Source: Lampris incognitus (lineage: Eukaryota; Chordata; Actinopteri; Lampriformes; Lampridae). Taken from it: 64,000 bases of DNA. This document shows, piece after piece, positions 55,315 to 64,000 of the stretch. The DNA lies in assembly GCF_029633865.1 (NCBI RefSeq), contig NC_079214.1, positions 29,857,957 through 29,921,956 on the forward strand. Direction: 5' to 3'. The notes under the pieces are model-generated. The model was not told the origin of the DNA. It worked only from the letters and a program-made list of their open reading frames with translations, and made no database searches. Positions within the stretch are counted from its first letter, which is position 1; each line of letters begins with the position of its first letter. The position numbers and the translations under genes were made by a program.

Positions 55315-55441
55315 TGAAAGATGCATGACTTGACTGCCCAGGTCACTAGCAGCTTTCTACCTTTCCCAGGGGTGACCATAGATGCCCTGGGGGAAGATGA
55401 GATCACTCTGGAATCTGTGCTACATGGGAAGTTCACCATTG
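55315..55441 (+). CDS. ahctf1: ahctf1 (ELYS) first coding exon
   Basis: Acceptor TTTGCAG at 55308-55314; ATG at 55321. The exon encodes [10 protein letters not shown] and the DEITLESVL stretch, closely resembling the vertebrate ELYS N-terminus. It ends at ATTG/GTAAGC (phase 1). ELYS binds AT-rich DNA and nucleosomes and recruits the Nup107-160 complex to chromatin to start nuclear-pore assembly after mitosis; this part opens its N-terminal beta-propeller. The exon carries only 6 bp of 5' UTR, so at least one upstream non-coding exon is expected. Confidence 0.93.
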
Positions 55442-55632
55442 GTAAGCATACATTTACTGATCCAGGGCAGGCCAAAATAATGATTTCATTAATTAGGCAG
55501 ACCAAATGTTAAACTCAGCCTACAAACTACTGATACCATGTTTGCTTATGAGAAAGGTACGAAAATTAGAAATTCATAGCTTAACCTACTGATGCTCATC
55601 TTGCATCCTAATATGCTAATGTGTGTGTGTAG

Positions 55633-55783
55633 GTCGAAGTGGCCTGGCCTGGTTGGCCTGTGGCCCCCAGCTGGAGGTGGTCCATGCAGTAACAGGAGAG
55701 CGGCTGTCTGCTTATTGCTTCAGTGGAGGAGGGGAGCACCCACCCAGCATCCTCGCAGCCAGGGATTTTAGCTGGCTTAAGAG
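55633..55783 (+). CDS. ahctf1: ahctf1 second coding exon
   Basis: Acceptor TGTGTAG; the frame continues [12 protein letters not shown] and includes [13 protein letters not shown] and DFSWLKR. It ends at AAGAG/GTCTGT in phase 2, with a usable but not ideal donor. Belongs to the beta-propeller domain. Intron 3 (55784-63667, 7.9 kb) follows and contains the PNMA-type LTR element. Confidence 0.93.
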
Positions 55784-56203
55784 GTCTGTACCTTTTGAAA
55801 AGTTAACAATCTACGGGCCTTAAAGGTCCATACACATACTGTGCAGTTTTGCTTGCTGTAAGGCCATCTCAGAAAAAATTTCCCTGATGTCGCCAAATTG
55901 TTCCGTTGTGAACGACAGTTGGCTGTCTTGGTTCGTTCAGTGTGACGTGGTTAAGGACAGCCAATGGAGTGCCGAACCACAGAGTCATAGGATCTGATGA
56001 AGTTATAGCGATGTCAAGATTATTTGGGCCATGATGGTGTAGTGTGACAGGGGAAACAATGATAAAAGCTTTGGCTATAACACCATCCTGGTGAGTGACT
56101 AATGGGAGCATGGTAGAAAATTATGACTAGTAATTGTGATTAACTGGGTATATAGCTGCCTATTGTAAACAAAAGGAACACACTACTTGATCCTCTCTAG
56201 CTT

Positions 56204-56205
56204 TC

Positions 56206-56271
<66 letters not shown>
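56204..56271. repeat. (TG)n microsatellite
   Basis: About 33 uninterrupted TG units in ahctf1 intron 3. 55784-56203 and 56272-56435 hold nothing I recognise. Confidence 0.95.
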
Positions 56272-56272
<1 letters not shown>

Positions 56273-56435
56273 GCTGTTGCGGGATCAATGGAAGTTATTT
56301 GCTAGTCTGAAATACATGTTTGCAGACAGTTTCATGAAAAATATGTGGCGATATTACTGTACCTTAACCTCACTGTAGAATTATTTTCTCTTTGAGTTTC
56401 TTGAGAACGAATTTCCCTTCACTAATACGTATATG

Positions 56436-57905
56436 TGTAACCCCTTCTTCACTGGCGGGCAACGCCAAGCACATTTGAACAAGACAACATCCTAATGCTA
56501 CCAGTTACTAAAGTGTTACAAGCAAATCCAATGGCGCAACAGGATCCTGAGTTCTCAGCGGTGGAATGTTGAGCTGGCCGAACCTCCTGTGCACTAGTAG
56601 GCTAGTGCCACTAATGACAATAATAGTGATAAATGATAATAGAAATAATTAACCAGGATATTTATCAGTGTAGTAGCGCGGTGCCTCCACTGAGAAAATA
56701 CTACACTTACCTAAGGCTAGTGAATGGTGTATCTTCCCAGAATTTAAACAAACCTGTGGTTAAGGCAGATCGTGTAACCCTGCTGTGTACTGAAGTACCG
56801 TACACGCTTATTACCAGCACTCCAAAAGTAAATGAGCTGCCAATACACCCGAAATATAATTAATAATAATAGGATTTATTGGATAATAATGAGAGAGAGA
56901 GAGAGAGTGTGAGAGAGAGAGGGAGAGAGAGAGAAAAAAAACAGAGTACCACACGAGTGTGGTACTGTTGATCAACTAAACATTAATTAAAATTTCACAG
57001 GGTGTGACAACCATTCACAATACACAGAAAGAAAGTAACAAAAGAATACAAAATACCCAGCTCTTTCTGTTGGGGCCCGTTGGTGCACATTAAACCAGTT
57101 CTCTAAGCGCAGGGCAAGGCAGACACCCTACGATGCCCAGGCGAAGAGACAAAAGTGCGTGGGTGTGTGTGTATAAGTGCTCTGTCCACGTTACTCACGA
57201 CCCAACGCTTCCACGACCGGGAGGCTGTGTGTAGTTCAGAGGATGGTCGGCGCTGTGCTTGCTGTCGGCTCCCCGGCAGGGCCTTCAATGGTCGGCGCTG
57301 TGCTTGCCGTCGGCTCCCCGGGAGGGCCTCCGATGGTCGGCGCTGTGCTTGCCGTCGGCTCTCCGGCAGGGCCTCCGATGGTCGGCGCTGTGCTTGCCAT
57401 CGGCTCCCCGGCAGGGCCTCCGTCCGCAAGATGACCACAGGTCGCAACGTTCCGAAAAACCCCGGCGAAGACAATGGTCCTCCGGTGGGGAACGAAGCAA
57501 TTCGACCCGAAACAAACCCCACCAGCAAGCACACGACCGTGGGCCAATCGCAACCCTCGGGTCCTCAAATGCGGGCCAGTACACGGCTGTGTACAAAGTC
57601 TCCGCGAAACGGGCACTCAAACGGGGCCGCAGAGAGAGAGAGAAAAAAAATGGGACCTCTCTCCTTGGAGTCCTGCTGAATCTCCAAGCTCCCTCCTTTT
57701 CGCGAGGAGATCGACCGTTGCGACCCCGCGATTTCGCGGGCAGAACACTCCACATCATATCATTGGCCGATAACAAAAATACAAATACAAATACATCCCA
57801 TTGGTCCACATGTTTGGAAACCACACCCACACAGGAAATGTTTAAGACACAAAGCATGCTGGTAAATGAAGTACCAAAGATTTTTAGATTTTAAAGGTCC
57901 TTACA
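56436..57905 (-). repeat. 3' LTR of the PNMA-type element (1470 bp)
   Basis: TGTAACCCC start, GGTCCTTACA end. Contains a GA-rich microsatellite (56892-56936) and a 45-bp minisatellite. A minus-strand G-rich polypurine tract (GGTGGGGGGAGAG) adjoins at 57906-57918. Confidence 0.93.
57242..57421. repeat. 45-bp minisatellite, 4 copies, in LTR
   Basis: Units begin ATGGTCGGCGCTGTGCTTGC. The 45-bp period keeps reading frame, so several frames on both strands are open (e.g. MVGAVLAVGSPAGPS repeated). No evidence that any is a gene. Confidence 0.92.
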
Positions 57906-58228
57906 CTCTCCCCCCACCAAATAAACAGCATGCCCCCATGCTGAGTCACACAGGCATTAAGAGAAGAAAGAACCCAATAAACAAACAAAAAAAACTCACC
58001 CACCAACCCCACCAAATAAATAACATGTCCTGCCCATACCAGGTCACATACTTACTAAAGTGAAGAAGGAAGAAAGGAAAAGAACATAAAGAAATTGCCA
58101 AAACAACAAACATAGTCTAGCAGTCAGAAACTAGCTATGGGTGCAATGGCAGGAGTGCATGGCATAAGCACAGGTGTGGGTGCGCATGTGTTGCAACAGG
58201 AATGTGGGCTACACCACCAGGCATGAAG

Positions 58229-59500
58229 CTACACTGGCGCTATGTGTGATGCGACTACATGGTTCGTAACCTGGACTCCTAACTCTCCATACACTAACCT
58301 ATCAGGAGGTTTCCTCGTCCGTTGAGACCTTCGTACTGCAGGTAAGGACTCTGAAGAAACTACATCAGAGGCATTTGGAAGGGGAGCATCAGAACTACAG
58401 TGCTGGTTAACAGGTTCTTCAACCTCCACTATACCGTGTGAGCCGACAGTAGGTTCCATCTCTTCGGGAACACTAACCCTCTCGCTAGGTGAATGCACTG
58501 GACTAAAACCTCTACCCTCAATGGAGACACAAGGCGCTGCGGAGTCTAACTCCATCACAGGCTGCACATCCTGGATATTTACACACAGAGGAGCGTTTTG
58601 CACTGCATCCTCAGCATAACAGCCACACTCAGACTCGGAATCGCTATTTGAGAAAATGAACCGTTTCTGAGTCACAGCAGTCGAAACTTCAGGTCCAACG
58701 ACCCTACGCTTATCCTTAGCTCTTCTACGCCTGACAGCTCTAGGGCTGGGAGCAGGTGTTGTGTCAGCCACAGAACCCAATCTTACCTCCTGTCCCCTAC
58801 AAGAAGCAAACAACTTTCTCACTACCTGAGTGTTTGTGCCAACCAAAATAGCTATCCCCTGTTTGGTCTGAGGGTCAGGACACAAAAGAGCTAGGGTGTC
58901 AACCACCTGAGGCACTCCAGTAACAGCCCCAGTAAACTCAAGCCTGAGAGACAAGTAGCCATCATATGGGTATTTGTGAGAGCTCAAACCCCATATTTCA
59001 AGATTTTCCACTGGCTGCAGTGGCAAATGTTTCAAATACGCCTCATAAAAGCTGCGATACAAGATAGTGACCTGGGAACCACTATCAAGAAGAGCTTTGG
59101 CATAAATCCCCTCTATCAGCACAGGCATCTCAGTAGAGGACCCCACTAAGCCAGCCGGCAGGGGTGACTGGCTTACTTTAATTTGAGGTAAGCATTGGGT
59201 GGAACGGATTTTGTGTGATGGAGCTCGACGCCGTTCCATCACTTAGCTCTGCTGACGTTTCCCTGTGGCAGTGACCCTTTTGATCAGCTTCCGATTCACA
59301 GTCTGAGGTTCTCAGAACGCGTACACTCTCGCTTGGTGTGACCATCCTCCCCACACTTATAGCAAAAGATGCCAGGCAAAGCAGATGAAGCAGCAGACGT
59401 GGGAAAGGTCGAGGAATCAACCCTCGGGGAAACCAATGCAGTCTGCAGGGCTGGCATTTCAGGAGTCAGGGTAGCAGCACTCAAAACCCTACTCACTAAA
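58229..59500 (-). pseudogene. Zinc knuckle, aspartic protease and integrase-tail region
   Basis: A frame at 59496-59296 has the knuckle CYKCGEDGHTKREC. After a frame change the 337-codon stretch 59242-58229 has the retropepsin core ALLDSGSQVTIL, then a KRRV-rich and Ser/Glu-rich linker. The tail RRSQRTRKPPDRLVYGELG is the usual C-terminus of Gypsy integrases. Everything between protease and tail in an autonomous element (about 2.5-3 kb) is missing, without a stop at the junction. 57919-58228 is AT-rich UTR. Confidence 0.85.
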
Positions 59501-59504
59501 GCTG

Positions 59505-60673
59505 TCAGCCCTTGACTTCATTCCTTAAACTATCCACCTCACATGCCACCGGATTCACAGCCACCTGGGGAACAGCAACAGCAGCAGTCACACGTGCACG
59601 AGGAACCGCAGCGGCAGTAACAGAAAGCTTAGTGTTTTCTCTCACACTTACCCAATGCTCCTCTTCTCGGATTTCCCGCTTCAGCTGAGAGAAAGTAGGT
59701 GGATCTTGCAAAGTATGCATCATTCGCACACGTAAAGCCACCAAGTCAGTGGTAAGGGCACCCTTAAAGAGCTGCTCCATGCGTGCATGATTCAAGTCAG
59801 CAGGACCAATCCCTCCTCTCACAAGAACACGGTGGAGGAGTTTATCCAAGCGATAGAGGTAAGCAGACAGTCTCTCTCCATCTTCCTGGAATGTATGGCG
59901 AAACGATGCCACAAGATCTGCCCCACTCTCAGTGGACCCATACACAGTGTCAAGAGCAGTTAAATACTCTGTAGCCGTGGAAGAGGGATTACTGACCTTC
60001 AAGAACCTCACGATGTCCCCAGCAGGCCCACGCAAGCTTTCAACAATGCGTTGCCTCTTTGCAGCATCTGCACACTGCCATTCAGTGATCATCTGAGTAG
60101 CCTGTTCCATCCAGGAATCATATTCCTCCTCACCAGGGGGAACAGGTCGCAAACCTGAAAACAACCTCAGCTTCCTATAACTAGGTGCATCAGATGGGGC
60201 CTGATTGCAGCGGTCCACCAGCTTGCTTATGGCATTGACTAAATCCGTGCTGACATCAGGTGTAGGATGCTGGGTGCCCATGACAACAGCCTTAACATCA
60301 CCCATTGACTTACCCTCCTGCTGTAACAATGCCAACAGCTTGGTCTCAGAAGCATCCCCTTCAGGGACAGGGTTAGCATACGGCAAACTACTCAGAGCAT
60401 GAACATACCAGGGACCCGCTTCACCTACAATTCCCATCTCAGGGGGTAAAGAAACGGGTTCCAAAGCAGCAGAAGTTTCCACTAGAATGAACATGTGCCT
60501 ACCTTGTCACTACAGTAACCACGTATCCGAGTGCGACCCAAAACTTTGACTGTATCAAGTACACAGCTCACAATATCATTTCTGACATTCAGTGGCACTT
60601 TGCTAAGCAAAATAGCATGAGACACATCCAAATTCTCCTCACGGCTCCACTCAACAGCCTGACTGAGCTCCAT
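59505..60673 (-). pseudogene. PNMA-like gag (N-terminal domain and capsid)
   Basis: MELSQAVEWSREENLDVSHA starts an N-terminal domain similar in layout to that of PNMA proteins. A one-base break near 60490 shifts to the 329-codon frame 60494-59505. The capsid part has YRKLRLFSGLRPVPPGEEEY, then SWMEQATQMITEWQ, RQRIVESLRGPAGDIVRFLK, and ERLSAYLYRLDKLLHRV. It closely parallels the PNMA capsid, a known Ty3/Gypsy gag derivative. It ends at EVKG just before the zinc-knuckle frame; a second small shift joins them. Confidence 0.87.
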
Positions 60674-60747
60674 GCTAACTGTATTAAATCACAACAACAA
60701 ACAACAATAAACAGTAAACTACCTACTAAAGTTAGTAAAACAGGAGT

Positions 60748-60765
60748 ATCCCAGCTGTGCCTCCA
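60748..60765 (-). promoter_or_regulatory. Primer-binding site of the PNMA-type element
   Basis: Minus strand TGGAGGCACAGCTGGGAT, three bases from the LTR; begins TGG as primer sites do. tRNA not assigned. Confidence 0.6.
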
Positions 60766-60768
60766 AAA

Positions 60769-62220
60769 TGTAACCCCCTCTTCACTGGCGGGCAACGCCA
60801 AGCACATTTGAACAAGACAACATCCTAATGCTACCAGTTACTAAAGTGTTAGAAGCAAATCCAGTGGCGCAACAGGATCCTGAGTTCTCAGCGGTGGAAT
60901 GTTGAGCTGGCCGAGCCTCCTGTGCACTAGTAGGCTATTGCCACTAATGACAATAATAGTGATAAATGATAATAGAAATAATTAACCAGGATATTTATCA
61001 GTGTAGTAGCGCGGTGCCTCCACTGAGAAAATACTACACTTACCTAAGGCTAGTGAATGGTGTATCTTCCCAGAATTTAAACAAACCTGTGGTTAAGGCA
61101 GATCGTGTAACCCTGCTGTGTACTGAAGTACCGTACACGCTTATTACCAGCACTCCAAAAGTAAATGAGCTGCCAATACACCCGAAATATAATTAATAAT
61201 AATAGGATTTATTGGATAATAATGAGAGAGAGAGTGTGAGAGAGAGAGAAAAAAAACAGAGTACCACACGAGTGTGGTACTGTTGATCAACTAAACATTA
61301 ATTAAAATTTCACAGGGTGTGACAACCATTCACAATACACAGAAAGAAAGTATCAAAAGAATACAAAATACCCAGCTCTTTCTGTTGGGGCCCGTTGGTG
61401 CACATTAAACCAGTTCTCTAAGCGCAGGGCAAGGCAGACACCCTACGATGCCCAGGCGACGAGACAAAAGTGCGTGGGTGTGTGTGTATAAGTGCTCTGT
61501 CCACGTTACTCACGACCAAACGCTTCCACGACCGGGAGGCTGTGTGTAGTTCAGAGGATGGTCGGCGCTGTGCTTGCTGTCGGCTCCCCGGCAGGGCCTT
61601 CAATGGTCGGCGCTGTGCTTGCCGTCGGCTCCCCGGGACGGCCTCCGATGGTCGGCGCTGTGCTTGCCGTCGGCTCTCCGGCAGGGCCTCCGATGGTCGG
61701 CGCTGTGCTTGCCGTCGGCTCCCCGGCAGGGCCTCCGTCCGCAAGATGGCCACAGGTCGCAACGTTCCGAAAAACCCCGGCGAAGACAATGGTCCTCCGG
61801 TGGGGAACGAAGCAATTCGACCCGAAACAAACCCCACCAGCAAGCACACGACCGTGGGCCAATCGCAACCCTCAGGTCCTCAAATGCGGGCCAGTACACG
61901 GCTGTGTACAAAGTCTCCGCGAAACGGGCACTCAAACAGGGCCGCAGAGAGAGAGATAAAAAAAATGGGACCTCTCTCCTTGGAGTCCTGCTGAATCTCC
62001 AAGCTCCCTCCTTTTCGCGAGGAGATCGACCGTTGCGACCCCGCGATTTTGCAGGCAGAACGCTCCACATCATATCATTGGCCGATAACAAAAATTCAAA
62101 TACAAATACATCCCATTGGTCCACATGTTTGGAAACCACACCCACACAGGAAATGTTTAAGACACAAAGCATGCTGGTAAATGAAGTACCAAAGATTTTT
62201 AGATTTTAAAGGTCCTTACA
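60769..62220 (-). repeat. 5' LTR of the PNMA-type element (1452 bp)
   Basis: Same termini as the 56436 copy; contains the four-copy 45-bp minisatellite at about 61557-61736. Confidence 0.93.
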
Positions 62221-62269
62221 TATGCATATACATATATCTGCATTTTGTTCCCATGAGACCTTGAATGTT

Positions 62270-62447
62270 AGGGTTAATACTCCTGTCTGTGCCCTTGACC
62301 AAGACATGGCAAGATGAACTGCAATTGGTCGCCAGGTGCTGCACGGCGGCTGTCCACTGCTCATAGCTACACAGCTAGGATGGGTTAAATGCAGAGCGTA
62401 ATTTTCTTACGGGGATCAATAAAGTATCCCAAATTAAAAAAAAAAAT
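62270..62447 (+). mobile_element. SINE/LINE 3'-tail-like repeat with poly(A)
   Basis: Contains GGCGGCTGTCCACTGCTC and GGATGGGTTAAATGCAGAG, sequence common in fish short retroelements. It then has GATCAATAAAGTATC and a poly(A) run at 62437-62447. Confidence 0.6.
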
Positions 62448-62448
62448 T

Positions 62449-62600
62449 ATCCCAACCTGGTCCTGTGATGGCTTGGTGGCCTGTCCAGGGTGTCTCCCTG
62501 CCTTTCGCCCAATGACTGCTGAGATAGGCCTGAGATAGGCTCCAGCATCCCCGCGACCTTGAGAGCAGGATAAATGGTTTGGATAATGAATGGATTATCC
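62449..62600 (-). repeat. Interspersed repeat, copy 2 (inverted relative to 51998)
   Basis: Minus strand contains GTCGCGGGGATGCTGGAGCC and GACACCCTGGACAGGCC, with an 11-bp local tandem duplication (TGAGATAGGCC) near 62520-62541. Confidence 0.65.
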
Positions 62601-62879
62601 CAACCTGTTTGTTCATGTGGAGGCTGCAAGTGGAAGTGTCTTTCATCTGACAATCCATTATCTGCATACCGACTAAGGTCTGTCACGTGTCTGCTCAATG
62701 TCAATAGTCTCAAACGGCCCATGTCAAATCTTTTTGTAATACACGTGTAAATAAGTTAATCATTGTAAATCACATTTCGGTGGCCTTAAGCATACGAAAT
62801 AGGTAGCGATTGTACAGAGAACGGCTGGTGTTCTTTTATAACAGGTGTCTGAAATTCAGATTTGACCAGAAATGTAAAA

Positions 62880-62956
62880 TGCTTTTAGTTGCTGTTGCAG
62901 CTAGAAAAGCGCTATATAAAATGCAACTTGATTGATTGATTGATTGATTGATTGAT
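62880..62956 (+). repeat. Short retroelement tail with (GATT)n
   Basis: AAAGCGCTATATAAAATGCA followed by six GATT-type units, a common fish retroelement 3' end. 62957-63586 is otherwise featureless intron. Confidence 0.55.
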
Positions 62957-63586
62957 CTGACGCTATCAGACCCCCCCCAAATTGTGTCTGACAGCTGTTC
63001 AGCCTGTCTTCACAGCTTATTGCTTAGCAAAGATCTCAAGGTGATTTTTTTTTTCATTAAAGAAGAGTAGCCTATAGGCTGTAATGTTAAAGTAGAATTA
63101 GATTTTCACATTAATGCTCATGCAAATTGGTAGTGTTAGAATCTTTTGCTGGCATTACTCGTTTGCAAGGACGGCAAATTACTTCATTTAGGTCCTTCGG
63201 CCTTCCGGTTGCATCTGGTTTAAAACCAAAATAATTCCAAATAGGGGGTTTTGTATTCTTTTTTGCAATGATTGCATTCGCTAAAAGTAGCCGACAGGTG
63301 CACGCAGGTGGGGGGCTATATCGTCAACCAGTAAGAAAATTTTTGATATATCATCCAACCCTAGTGTGAGACAGCCAAATCGTGCCATTTGTGGGGGCCT
63401 AAGTGCTCTGTTTGCAGTAGTTTGTTGATGATATACATGAAATCCACAAAAAGATTAAGAGAAAGTGGACGGATTGATGTCAAGCCAATTTACTGTGTAT
63501 AGCGCAATATCATTAATGATGTGGGTATTTCACTTCCACTGATTAGTTTCTAAGTTTTTTGAAAGCTGCTTAAAGTGTAATTGTTA

Positions 63587-63634
63587 ATGATGGCTTTATT
63601 GTTAACTGGAAATTATAAACAATAAAGCCATCAT
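63587..63634. repeat. 17-bp perfect hairpin
   Basis: ATGATGGCTTTATTGTT at 63587-63603 and its exact complement at 63618-63634 with a 14-nt loop, 34 bp upstream of the ahctf1 exon at 63668. AATAAA lies in the right arm. Confidence 0.7.
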
Positions 63635-63667
63635 AATAAGTACAATGAATATGATTTCATTTAATAG

Positions 63668-63770
63668 ATCTGGTTTGCTGGTGGGCTTGGAGGAAGCAGA
63701 GGGCAGCATGCTGTGTCTCTATGACTTGGGCCTCTCTCGTGTGATCAAAGCTGTGGTAATACCAGGCAGG
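63668..63770 (+). CDS. ahctf1: ahctf1 third coding exon
   Basis: Acceptor TTAATAG; the first base completes Arg/Ser phase 2, then [21 protein letters not shown] and VIPGR follow, ending at AGG/GTAAGT (phase 0). It matches the ELYS beta-propeller and brings the visible protein to 125 residues of a protein usually over 2000. The gene continues beyond 64000. Confidence 0.93.
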
Positions 63771-64000
63771 GTAAGTTTACCAACTTCCAGTGTTTTCCAT
63801 CTTGTTCTCTAACTGGGATGGGTTGTGGCATCAACTATGGATCATGTGCAAGAGCAATAGAATTTCAGAGGAATTCAAATCAAAAGATTAGAAATAGTTT
63901 ATGCTAGGTCTAATCAAAATAGTTTTATGAATGCATTGTTGGGACTAACTGATTAGCTGCAAAAAACAATTATATTGGTAATAAGTAGTAAATTTGGACT

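Larger units (their letters stand above)
56436..62220 (-). mobile_element. LTR element with PNMA-type gag, no RT or integrase
   Basis: Bounded by 1470-bp and 1452-bp LTRs and a TATG duplication (56432-56435 and 62221-62224). LTRs differ by about 17 substitutions and an 18-bp GA-repeat length change (about 1.2%). The 2.86-kb interior encodes, on the minus strand, a PNMA-like gag, a zinc knuckle, an aspartic protease and the terminal tail of a Gypsy integrase. RT, RNase H and integrase core are absent. It lies antisense in ahctf1 intron 3. Confidence 0.92.

Noticed and set aside
55869..56111. 80-codon minus-strand frame in ahctf1 intron 3
   Set aside because: No motif, no splice context; probably chance, perhaps within an unidentified repeat.
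57242..57421. Four regular repeats resembling a CRISPR array
   Set aside because: Units are contiguous with no spacers, and the DNA is eukaryotic.
57155..57894. Several overlapping long open frames on both strands in the LTR (repeated again at 61470-62209)
   Set aside because: Caused by the 45-bp, frame-neutral GC-rich minisatellite; no domain and no start context.

Overview
The window looks like teleost fish nuclear DNA. It holds spliced vertebrate-type exons, Tc1, hAT and Harbinger DNA transposons, L1, L2 and RTE LINEs, a tRNA-derived SINE, and several Ty3/Gypsy LTR retrotransposons. Species cannot be fixed from sequence alone. Nothing bacterial, no CRISPR array, no rRNA and no functional tRNA gene was seen.

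Host DNA is a small minority. The one gene I recognise with confidence is ahctf1 (ELYS, the chromatin-binding nucleoporin) on the + strand. Three coding exons (55315-55441, 55633-55783, 63668-63770) encode about its first 125 residues, and the gene runs off the right edge. A promoter-like stretch with a possible first exon at 1.85-1.98 kb, and an unrecognised 64-codon exon at 50.02-50.22 kb, are weaker host candidates.

Layout. 0-1.3 kb: 3' end of a decayed Gypsy element. 2.0-2.7 kb: microsatellites and a 367-bp MITE. 2.7-7.1 kb: a LINE fragment split by Gypsy-1, which has identical 530-bp LTRs and an internally deleted but open 883-aa ORF. 7.1-16.9 kb: a second LINE split by Gypsy-2 (605-bp LTRs, a 2009-codon gag-pol frame with two internal stops) and by a block with two LTR copies in inverted orientation. 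17.8-22.0 kb: a decayed L1. 22.0-24.7 kb: an antisense L2 carrying a SINE. 24.7-49.3 kb: apparently one L1 (L1-B) opened out by nested insertions. These are Gypsy-3 (its left LTR hit by an RTE LINE, its right LTR by a near-perfect palindrome), Gypsy-4 (hit by a hAT MITE), a Gypsy 3' remnant, and Gypsy-5, which is intact with identical LTRs. 51.5-54.8 kb: a MITE, a Harbinger remnant with a MADF exon, and a truncated Tc1. 56.4-62.2 kb, inside ahctf1 intron 3: an LTR element with 1.45-kb LTRs, a PNMA-type gag and a protease but no reverse transcriptase or integrase.

The most interesting items are the PNMA-like gag element, the gag/pol-deleted but ORF-preserving Gypsy-1, the 119-bp-arm palindrome with a 14-bp target-site duplication, and the intact Gypsy-5. 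Insertion order is readable from matching target-site duplications (TSDs): CTAT, ATAT, TTCAG, ATATC, TATAC, TATG, a 19-bp RTE TSD, an 8-bp hAT TSD and 14-bp TSDs of retro-inserted short elements.
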